A stretch of DNA of 6,055 nt, from contig USAR01000095.1 of NCBI GenBank assembly GCA_900552605.1, positions 1 to 6,055 on the forward strand, written 5' to 3'. Numbering within the stretch: position 1 is the first letter of the stretch; every line of letters starts with the position of its first letter. Shown here in pieces: positions 1 to 4,934 of the stretch. The position numbers and the translations under genes are program-made. The notes under the pieces were generated by a model. The model was not told the DNA's origin. It saw only the letters and a list, made by a program, of their open reading frames with translations, and did no database searches. This stretch comes from an uncultured Oscillospiraceae bacterium (GTDB lineage Bacteria; Bacillota; Clostridia; Oscillospirales; Acutalibacteraceae).

Positions 1-41
1 GATTGTTGTTTTTTAAACAATTCACACAAGCAAAATCTATT

Positions 42-129
42 AAAAAAACGGACTGTCTTAACCTATTATGCACGTCAAAAGTCAGACACTTTCAAAGGTA
101 CATATTAAGTTAAGACAGCCCGTTTTTTT
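42..129. repeat. 88-base imperfect palindrome, MITE-like, possible bidirectional terminator
   Basis: Bases 42-70 pair with 101-129 at 26 of 29 positions (mismatches 52/119, 63/108 and 66/105), around a 30-base centre that holds a smaller hairpin (78-82 with 88-92). The outer ends are seven A on the left and seven T on the right, so a transcript from either direction would finish with a stem followed by a U-run. It begins 15 bases past the stop of the leftward phosphatidyltransferase gene, so a terminator role there is plausible, although the full loop is large for a classical intrinsic terminator. The inner ends GGACTGTCTTAA and TTAAGACAGCCC resemble insertion-sequence terminal repeats, so a small non-autonomous element is the alternative reading. 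No transposase and no convincing target duplication is visible; only TTA flanks both ends. Confidence 0.7.
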
Positions 130-143
130 ATCAATAATGAACG

Positions 144-695
144 CTACACCTTAAAAAGAAGCGATTTTTTATCAGGATCGTAGCTTGGGGATTTTATGTG
201 CATTACAAGCTCCTCGAAAGAAGCAAGCAGACCAACCGTGCAAACAGCTGCACAAACGGCGGACTTATCTAAAAACAGAATGAGGTACGGCGTGCAAAAA
301 ACCGAAAAGCCGGTTGCTTTGTTAAGAAATGTGTGCACCGAAGCAAAGCGACGGTATTTAACTGCGGCAACCGTGTAAGCGGCAATTCGCACAAGCACAA
401 CAGCGCCTGCAAAATACCACACAAACACACTTACTTTGCCAAACAGATGCGGCACAAGCCGCAACAGCAGCGACGAGTAAAACACAAGGTCCGCAATGCT
501 GTCGAGCAATGCACCTGAGCTGCTTGTAATTTTAAGGCGGCGCGCAACAGTGCCGTCGGCAACATCGCTTATTCCGCACAATGTATAAAGAATATAATAT
601 GCCGCAGAAAACGGCTCAACTGCCAAAAGTGCCGCAGCACCCGCAATTCTGAGGCAGGTTATGCAGTTTGGCAGCCAAAATAGCCTGCTTTTCAT
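144..695 (-). CDS. CDP-alcohol phosphatidyltransferase (PgsA-like membrane enzyme)
   Basis: Integral membrane enzyme that transfers a phosphatidyl group from a CDP-activated lipid (usually CDP-diacylglycerol) to an alcohol in phospholipid synthesis. The complete family signature D-x2-DG-x2-AR-x8-G-x3-D-x3-D is present at D44, D47, G48, A51, R52, G61, D65 and D69 (numbered from ATG 695), so all metal and substrate residues are intact. The opening LPNCITCLRI is typical of PgsA-type enzymes, and several hydrophobic helices follow (about 16-40, 68-85, 90-112, 131-165). The substrate cannot be set: glycerol-3-phosphate (PgsA) is one option, but the C-terminus (EELVMHIKSP, lysine-rich end) is not diagnostic. 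The open frame extends to a GTG at 737, which lacks a ribosome binding site; ATG 695 has a modest GGGG upstream and gives 183 residues with the usual family start. It is last in the leftward pgi group, separated from the P-loop gene by hairpins, so it may have its own promoter, which I could not identify. Confidence 0.88.
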   Translation of the reverse strand: MKSRLFWLPNCITCLRIAGAAALLAVEPFSAAYYILYTLCGISDVADGTVARRLKITSSSGALLDSIADLVFYSSLLLRLVPHLFGKVSVFVWYFAGAVVLVRIAAYTVAAVKYRRFASVHTFLNKATGFSVFCTPYLILFLDKSAVCAAVCTVGLLASFEELVMHIKSPSYDPDKKSLLFKV

Positions 696-763
696 ATTTC
701 CCCAATCCCGTTTATGTAACTTCTTTAAAAATCCCACACAAAAGCTTTTACGGCGATTTTACG

Positions 764-788
764 TATCGGCACTGACAAGTTGCCGATA
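764..788. other. Perfect 8-bp stem-loop upstream of the phosphatidyltransferase gene
   Basis: TATCGGCA (764-771) and TGCCGATA (781-788) are exact inverted repeats around a 9-base loop. No T-run follows on either strand, so it does not look like an intrinsic terminator. It lies about 70 bases upstream of ATG 695, in what would be the leader or promoter region of the phosphatidyltransferase gene, so an operator or leader structure is possible. Confidence 0.5.
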
Positions 789-808
789 AAATTCCGCAAA
801 ACCCAAAA

Positions 809-844
809 TGCGCCGCCGCGTTTATTAAAAATGCGGCAGGCGCA
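809..844 (-). terminator. GC-rich hairpin, likely intrinsic terminator after the P-loop gene
   Basis: GCGCC-GCCGC (810-819) pairs with GCGGC-A-GGCGC (833-843) with one bulged A at 838, plus a T-A pair at 809/844, giving 11 base pairs and a 13-base loop. On the minus strand the stem is followed by ATTTTGGGTTTT, an interrupted U-rich tail. It lies 33 bases past the stop of the small P-loop gene. The broken U-tract suggests partial rather than complete termination. Confidence 0.55.
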
Positions 845-851
845 AGCGTTG

Positions 852-869
852 CAGTACCTTGCGGTACAG
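852..869 (-). other. Small hairpin with GNRA-type GCAA loop just after a stop codon
   Basis: On the minus strand GTACC-GCAA-GGTAC (867-854) is a perfect 5-bp stem closed by a GCAA tetraloop, a known stable GNRA loop class. Two further G-C pairs outside a T-T mismatch extend it to 852-869. It starts only a few bases past the stop codon of the P-loop gene and precedes the terminator-like hairpin, so a 3'-end stabilising or transcript-processing structure is plausible. Confidence 0.45.
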
Positions 870-876
870 CCTTTAA

Positions 877-1293
877 TCAATAGCGTTGTGCAATCTCAAA
901 GATATGAGCCGGCAGATCACTTTCGTCGCAGGAAACGGTGAACACATAGTTTGTGTTGGTTTCCTCGCTCAATGCCGAAACTCTGTCGAAGAAATCCGCA
1001 AGATGGTCATAATCTCTGCCAACGATGCGCAGCGTTGCGTCAACAAACACATCGGTAACGTCGTAGTTTCCTGCGCAAACTCCGCAAAGCATACCGTAAA
1101 AAGCTTCAAAGCCTGTGATACCGTATGTTTCCGTGTTAATAAGTCTTGCCTTGTGAGTAATGCTGAAGTTTAAGGTTTCGCCTTTTTCTATGCAAACCAC
1201 ATTGCCGTTAGACTGCTCGGTAGTGGCATTTACAGCGTCAACCAATTTCTTGGTTTTTCCCGAACCCTTGTTTCCGATAATGAGCTTAATCAT
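877..1293 (-). CDS. Small P-loop NTP-binding protein of unknown function
   Basis: Predicted soluble protein of 138 residues. A Walker A motif lies at the extreme N-terminus (GNKGSGKT, residues 7-14) directly after a beta-strand (MIKLII), so it very probably binds ATP or GTP. A Walker B-like strand ending in Asp is seen at DVFVDA (81-86), and a further hydrophobic strand YVFTVS (116-121) is followed by the acidic CDESD. There is no transmembrane segment or signal peptide. At this length it holds little beyond one compact P-loop domain. I do not recognise a characterised family, though the layout resembles small ATP-binding proteins of Clostridia that are often annotated as hypothetical or mislabelled PilT-like. 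The longest frame begins at TTG 1302, but that codon abuts the Shine-Dalgarno; ATG 1293 is correctly spaced. It lies 56 bases downstream of pgi and is probably co-transcribed with it. Confidence 0.8.
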   Translation of the reverse strand: MIKLIIGNKGSGKTKKLVDAVNATTEQSNGNVVCIEKGETLNFSITHKARLINTETYGITGFEAFYGMLCGVCAGNYDVTDVFVDATLRIVGRDYDHLADFFDRVSALSEETNTNYVFTVSCDESDLPAHIFEIAQRY

Positions 1294-1302
1294 TTTTATC
1301 AA

Positions 1303-1307
1303 CTCCT
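1303..1307 (-). promoter_or_regulatory. Ribosome binding site that fixes the start of the P-loop gene
   Basis: AGGAG on the minus strand ends 9 bases before ATG 1293. The alternative TTG at 1302 begins immediately after it with no spacer, so it is unlikely to be used. Confidence 0.75.
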
Positions 1308-1349
1308 GATTTATTTTTCCGCCTGGAGACCAAGCGGTTAACGATTTAT

Positions 1350-2690
1350 TTATTTTATAAGCCTTGCCTCAAGCTGCTCGCGCTGCTTTTCGTAGCCCGG
1401 TTTTCCGAGGAGCGCAAACATATTTTTCTTGTAGCTTTCAACACCCGGCTGGTTAAAGGGATTAACGCCGAGCATATAACCCGATATTGCGCAAGCCTTT
1501 TCAAAGAAATAGAAAAGTCTTCCGAGATTTTCCTCGTCCGCTTTATCAATTTCAATAACGAAATTCGGCACGCCGCCGTCTGTATGTGCAAGCACTGTGC
1601 CTTCAAACGCCTTACGGTTTACTTCTGTCATTGTTTTGCCTGCCAAGAAGTTCAGACCGTCGGAATTATCGGCTGCGCTTTCAAGCGTTATGTCGCTGCC
1701 GCTGTCGCCGATATTAACAACCGTTTCAAACATACTTCTTCTGCCGTCCTGAATATACTGACCCATTGAGTGCAGGTCGGTTGAAAATACAACAGATGCC
1801 GGGAAAAGACCCTTGCCGTCTTTGCCTTCGCTTTCGCCGAAAAGCTGCTTTAACCATTCATTCATCATAGCAAAGCGAGGCTCGTATGAAACAAACAACT
1901 CAATCTCCTTGCCCTTGCGATAAAGTGCGTTTCTAAGCGCTGCATATTTATAGCAATCATTGCTGCTTGCATTGGGATTACCGTAATCCTTTTGTGCAGC
2001 AGCCGCACCGCGCATTAAAGTGTCGATATCGGCTCCGCTTGCGGCGATGGGAAGAAGCCCCACAGCTGTAAGCACTGAAAATCTGCCGCCGACATCATCT
2101 GGAATAACAAAGCACTCATAGCCTTTTTCATCGGCAAGCTCTTTTAATGTGCCGCGAGCTTTGTCTGTTGTGCAGTAAATTCTTTTTGCCGCCTCTTCTT
2201 CGCCATAGCGCTCTTCAAGCATAGAGCGGAAAATGCGGAATGCAATTGCAGGCTCGGTTGTTGTGCCGGATTTTGAAATGATGTTAACGGAAACACGCTT
2301 GTTTTCGCAAAGCTTAACGATATCCGAAAGATAAGAGCCGCTTATGCTGTTTCCGGCAAAATAAATTTCGGGAGCGTCGCCCTTAAGAGAATTGTAAAAC
2401 GGAGAGTGCAAAAACTCAATTGCGGCGCGTGCTCCGAGGTATGAGCCGCCGATTCCGATAACCACCAAAACGTCGCTGTCGGAACGAATCTTTTCCGCTG
2501 CTTTTTTAATGCGTTCAAACTCCTGTTTATCGTAATTTGTCGGAAGCTCTACCCAACCGAGGAAATCGTTGCCGAGACCGCTTTTATCGTTGATTGCAGC
2601 ATCTGCCGCCGCAACCTGAGCCGAAAGCGCCGCAACCTCGTCGCTGCCGATGAAACCCGACGCATAGTTTTCAGTGAACCTTAATGCCAT
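1350..2690 (-). CDS. pgi: Glucose-6-phosphate isomerase
   Basis: Cytoplasmic glycolytic enzyme interconverting glucose-6-phosphate and fructose-6-phosphate; the latter also feeds amino-sugar and cell-wall precursor synthesis. The 446-residue length matches the short bacillus/clostridia type. Sugar-phosphate-binding motifs are present: GIGGSYLG (79-86) and SKSGTTTEP (139-147). Active-site landmarks include GGRFS (201-205, Arg203), GESEGKD (285-291, with the likely catalytic Glu), DLHSMGQY (305-312, His307) and [10 protein letters not shown] (414-423, with Lys421 in the usual catalytic lysine position). The frame is intact. The ATG at 2690 is preceded by AAGGTGA with a 7-base spacer and by a strong promoter, so it heads a leftward transcript that probably includes the small P-loop gene. 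Confidence 0.98.
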   Translation of the reverse strand: MALRFTENYASGFIGSDEVAALSAQVAAADAAINDKSGLGNDFLGWVELPTNYDKQEFERIKKAAEKIRSDSDVLVVIGIGGSYLGARAAIEFLHSPFYNSLKGDAPEIYFAGNSISGSYLSDIVKLCENKRVSVNIISKSGTTTEPAIAFRIFRSMLEERYGEEEAAKRIYCTTDKARGTLKELADEKGYECFVIPDDVGGRFSVLTAVGLLPIAASGADIDTLMRGAAAAQKDYGNPNASSNDCYKYAALRNALYRKGKEIELFVSYEPRFAMMNEWLKQLFGESEGKDGKGLFPASVVFSTDLHSMGQYIQDGRRSMFETVVNIGDSGSDITLESAADNSDGLNFLAGKTMTEVNRKAFEGTVLAHTDGGVPNFVIEIDKADEENLGRLFYFFEKACAISGYMLGVNPFNQPGVESYKKNMFALLGKPGYEKQREQLEARLIK

Positions 2691-2733
2691 TGTAAAATCA
2701 CCTTATTTTTATTATCTGCTTTTGATTGTTTAT

Positions 2734-2762
2734 ATTATACAATAAATTGCGTCGCTTTGCAA
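2734..2762 (-). promoter_or_regulatory. Sigma-A-type promoter of pgi
   Basis: On the minus strand TTGCAA (2762-2757) and a perfect TATAAT (2739-2734) are separated by exactly 17 bases. Transcription would begin near 2727, giving a short leader of about 37 bases with the ribosome binding site AAGGTGA at 2704-2698. Confidence 0.82.
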
Positions 2763-2823
2763 CCGATAAATATGCCGTTTCTATAAAAATTTTGTAAACC
2801 GCTTTACTGTGTTGCCTTATAAT

Positions 2824-2885
2824 TGAAGCTTTGCCTGACTTATGCACAAAAAATACATTCGTCAGACACGTTGCCGGACGCTTCA
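2824..2885. other. Nested inverted repeats in the dac-pgi intergenic region
   Basis: TGAAGC (2824-2829) pairs with GCTTCA (2880-2885), and inside it CTGAC (2835-2839) pairs with GTCAG (2861-2865) around a 21-base loop. The two short stems are separated by unpaired stretches, so the fold is moderate rather than strong. No coding frame of note is seen here. Together with the adjacent hairpin at 2888-2937 it fills most of the 296-base gap between the carboxypeptidase and pgi genes. Confidence 0.4.
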
Positions 2886-2887
2886 GC

Positions 2888-2937
2888 TTTAAACCCCTGT
2901 CTTAGGCGTCGCTCGTCGCCGAAGATGGGGGATTAAA
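2888..2937. other. Long imperfect hairpin downstream of the carboxypeptidase gene
   Basis: Four stacked helices total 17 base pairs: TTTAA/TTAAA, CCCC/GGGG (2894-2897 with 2927-2930), TCTT/AAGA and GGCG/CGCC (2905-2908 with 2917-2920), separated by one- or two-base mismatches and closed by an 8-base loop. On the minus strand it follows the carboxypeptidase stop by about 50 bases, but only TTT follows it, so it would be at best a weak intrinsic terminator. Its composition resembles palindromic units left by IS200/IS605-type elements, which is a guess. Confidence 0.55.
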
Positions 2938-2941
2938 CCGC

Positions 2942-2988
2942 AAATTTCAACCGACAAATGTCCGCCTATTAGCTGTTTTTCGAAATTT
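2942..2988 (-). other. Inverted repeat at the 3' end of the carboxypeptidase gene
   Basis: AAATTTC (2942-2948) and GAAATTT (2982-2988) are exact inverted repeats 33 bases apart, the right arm overlapping the TAA stop at 2987-2989. A smaller GACA/TGTC pair (2953-2956 with 2959-2962) lies inside. No U-run follows. It may be a 3'-end structure, but an AT-rich 7-bp stem could be chance. Confidence 0.3.
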
Positions 2989-4189
2989 AAAGAGTCAAAG
3001 CTGCGGCAAGCAACAGCTCAACCGCCTTAAAATATGTGAACCTTTCCACGCCCTTTTCGGCAACCACATCGATGCTGCCTATTTGTTTTTTATTACAGTA
3101 CACTTCAGCCGTGCCGAGCTTTTGACCCTTTGTAAGCGGTGCTTCAACGCCGTCTTGCAGCTTAACCTTTACCTCTAAATTGCTGCTTTCAAGGCTGCTT
3201 AAAAGGTATTTTCCCTTGCCTGCCGCAATCGGCACGACGCTGCTGTCACAGCCGCCCTTTACCGCAATGCTTTTTGGCAGCTTATTCGAAACGTCAACCT
3301 CGCTCAGTTCCCAATTTGCAAAGCCGTAATCCAGCAGTTTTCTCGCAGTGCCGAAGCGTGCATTGTTATCGGCAGCACCCAAAACCACAGCACAAAGCTC
3401 CATTTCGTTTTTTTGCGCCGAGCCGCTTACACAAAATCCCGCCTTTGATGTGGTGCCGGTTTTAAGCCCTGTTGCACCGCTGTAAAACCTAATCAGCTTG
3501 TTGGTGTTAACCAACTGAGACTTACCGCCGCGCAGCTCATCCATCCAGACCTTTGTGTATTTTTTAATGCGATCATGCTTTAAAAGCTCGCAGGACATAA
3601 CGGCAATATCATAAGCCGAGCTTTCGTGCCCGTCTGCGTCAAGACCTGAGCAGTTTACAAAATGAGTGTCGTTCATTTTAAGCTCTGCCGCCTTTTTGTT
3701 CATAAGCGCAACAAAACCCTCCTCGCTGCCTGCAACCGCTTCCGCAAGCGCCACGGTTGCATCGTTTGCAGAGGCGATTACCGCAGCGCGCAGCAGTTCG
3801 TCAACGGTCATTTTTTCGTTTGGCTCAAGCCATATTTGCGAACCGCCCATACTGCAAGCGTGCTCGCTTGCGGTGATAACGGTATCCGCTTTAAGCTTGC
3901 CGCTGTCCATAGCCTCCATAACAAGCAGCAGCGACATTATTTTTGTAATTGAAGCCGGGCTGCGCTTTTCGTGCGGATTGTGCTCAAAAAGCACCTTGCC
4001 CGTTTCCTTTTCCATAAGCACGGCGCAAGGCACCTCAACCACCGGTGTTGCGGCGGATGCGGCAGCGCTCACGGGCAGTGGCTCTGTGAGGTCGGGGCTG
4101 TCGTATTCGCAGGCGGTTTTTGCAAAACAGAAAAAAGTTGACGCTGCAAGCGTGCACAGCGTCAACAAAAAACACATAGTCTTTTTCAT
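2987..4189 (-). CDS. Serine-type D-Ala-D-Ala carboxypeptidase (PBP5/DacF-like, peptidase S11)
   Basis: Secreted, membrane-associated low-molecular-weight penicillin-binding protein that removes the terminal D-alanine from peptidoglycan stem peptides and so limits cross-linking. The three penicillin-binding motifs are intact: SITK (80-83, nucleophile Ser80 and Lys83), SAN (140-142) and KTG (243-245). Residues 1 to about 23-26 are a signal peptide (MKKT, hydrophobic core, FAKTA), followed by a Pro/Ala/Ser-rich linker (31-52). The catalytic domain runs to about 290, and a beta-rich PBP5 C-terminal domain spans about 295-380. The last 20 residues form a hydrophobic, probably amphipathic anchor like those that hold this family to the membrane. 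The 400-residue length is normal. ATG 4189 is preceded by AAGGAG with a 9-base spacer. It is third in a likely operon behind the glycosyltransferase and LUD genes, 57 bases after the latter. Which paralogue (DacA, DacB or DacF) cannot be told. Confidence 0.95.
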   Translation of the reverse strand: MKKTMCFLLTLCTLAASTFFCFAKTACEYDSPDLTEPLPVSAAASAATPVVEVPCAVLMEKETGKVLFEHNPHEKRSPASITKIMSLLLVMEAMDSGKLKADTVITASEHACSMGGSQIWLEPNEKMTVDELLRAAVIASANDATVALAEAVAGSEEGFVALMNKKAAELKMNDTHFVNCSGLDADGHESSAYDIAVMSCELLKHDRIKKYTKVWMDELRGGKSQLVNTNKLIRFYSGATGLKTGTTSKAGFCVSGSAQKNEMELCAVVLGAADNNARFGTARKLLDYGFANWELSEVDVSNKLPKSIAVKGGCDSSVVPIAAGKGKYLLSSLESSNLEVKVKLQDGVEAPLTKGQKLGTAEVYCNKKQIGSIDVVAEKGVERFTYFKAVELLLAAALTL

Positions 4190-4202
4190 AATATCTCACT
4201 CC

Positions 4203-4244
4203 TTAAAGCACAAATATCACTAAATATCTATGCTTTAAAAAGCA
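4203..4244 (-). promoter_or_regulatory. Overlapping alternative hairpins before the carboxypeptidase start
   Basis: In the minus-strand transcript a TGCTTT (4244-4239) can pair with AAAGCA (4236-4231) in a tight local hairpin. The same central segment can instead pair, as TTAAAGCA (4238-4231), with TGCTTTAA (4210-4203), an exact 8-bp match over a 20-base loop. The second stem takes in the first two bases of the Shine-Dalgarno AAGGAG (4204-4199). The two folds exclude each other. The stems are AT-rich, so regulation is only a possibility. Confidence 0.3.
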
Positions 4245-4246
4245 AC

Positions 4247-4900
4247 TTAATAACCCAATTCCTCGTTAATTAAAATAACCTTAATTCTGTTTTCGTTCCT
4301 TTGATAGCCGCTTACAAGGTAGTGACTGCAAAGCCTTGCTTCGGAATTGCAGCCGGCGCACATATCAACGCCGCACCCCTCATCTATGGAATAGCAGTGC
4401 CCTTTTTTTGAGCAGTAGCTTTCAACTCCCAGCCGCAGTGCGTTTTTCGGCGCTGCAATCGTCTTAACTCTGAGCACAGCCTCATTAAGATCCTTAACGA
4501 TTTTATTAACCCCTGCCAGCACAATAACACTGCTTGAACCGAATGCTATCTGCGAAATGCGATTGCCGTTTCCGTCAACATTATAAAGCTCGCCGTTTTC
4601 CGTAACCGCATTCGCGGAGCACAAAAATGCGTCGCCTAAATATGCCTTTCCGTAAATCTCACGCACACCGTCGGGTGTTAAGCCCTTTGCGCTTCTGTCT
4701 AAAAACTCATAGTCGCCGTTTTTAAGCAGTTCCGCAGCACCTGTTTGCTGCAACGTAACAGAACCGCCCACGGATACCCTGTCGCCTTTTTTAAGGAGCT
4801 TTTTGAGTATTTCCAAAGCTTCCGTGCAGTTTTCGGCATAATAGCCTTCCATTCGGTTGTGCACAAGACCATCAATAGTCTTTTTAATTCTTTCGTCCAT
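4247..4900 (-). CDS. LUD-domain protein (LutC/YkgG-like), single domain with a C-terminal cysteine cluster
   Basis: Predicted cytoplasmic protein of 217 residues with a LUD (lactate utilisation, DUF162-type) fold. Seen in the sequence: GGSVTLQQTG (45-54), the long conserved block around SANAVTENGELYNVDGNG (95-112) to QIAFG (117-121), and GVNKIVKDLNEA (130-141). The C-terminus has six cysteines at 163, 169, 176, 181, 184 and 191, including CAGC, then ends with the family-like VILINEELGY. Family knowledge: LutC works with LutA/LutB in lactate oxidation, but standalone clostridial members have no settled function, and no LutA or LutB is in this window. The cysteines could bind a metal or an Fe-S cluster, which is inference. 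The open frame extends to GTG 4909, but an AGGCGGTG ribosome binding site sits 6 bases before ATG 4900, which I chose. It follows the glycosyltransferase by 34 bases and is probably co-transcribed with it. Confidence 0.9.
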   Translation of the reverse strand: MDERIKKTIDGLVHNRMEGYYAENCTEALEILKKLLKKGDRVSVGGSVTLQQTGAAELLKNGDYEFLDRSAKGLTPDGVREIYGKAYLGDAFLCSANAVTENGELYNVDGNGNRISQIAFGSSSVIVLAGVNKIVKDLNEAVLRVKTIAAPKNALRLGVESYCSKKGHCYSIDEGCGVDMCAGCNSEARLCSHYLVSGYQRNENRIKVILINEELGY

Positions 4901-4906
4901 TTTTTG

Positions 4907-4914
4907 CACCGCCT
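4907..4914 (-). promoter_or_regulatory. Ribosome binding site that fixes the start of the LUD gene
   Basis: The minus strand reads AGGCGGTG, one base from the AGGAGGTG consensus, and ends 6 bases before ATG 4900. Its last three bases are the GTG that opens the longest frame at 4909, so that codon more likely belongs to the binding site. Confidence 0.65.
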
Positions 4915-4934
4915 TTTTGTCAGACCGAAATCAA

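Noticed and set aside
2..21. ATTGTT/AACAAT hairpin at the left edge
   Set aside because: A 6-bp AT-rich stem with an 8-base loop is weak, and the gene to the left is not visible, so no terminator call can be supported.
42..129. CRISPR or tandem repeat array
   Set aside because: The repetition is inverted, not direct, with a single pair of arms and no spacer periodicity.
144..695. Firm assignment of the phosphatidyltransferase as pgsA
   Set aside because: The catalytic motif is shared by PgsA, PssA and other CDP-alcohol transferases, and the rest of the sequence does not settle the acceptor alcohol.
886..1173. Open frame of 95 codons on the plus strand opposite the P-loop gene
   Set aside because: It is a shadow of a gene with an intact Walker A motif and a good ribosome binding site; the antisense translation shows no domain.
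2757..2787. Possible rightward promoter TTGCAA with TATAAA
   Set aside because: The -35 match arises because TTGCAA is its own reverse complement; the spacer is 19 bases and no rightward gene follows.
3666..4223. Open frame of 185 codons on the plus strand, antisense to the carboxypeptidase gene
   Set aside because: It lies wholly opposite a well-supported gene, is a low-complexity Ser/Ala-rich translation of the complement, and shows no recognisable family.
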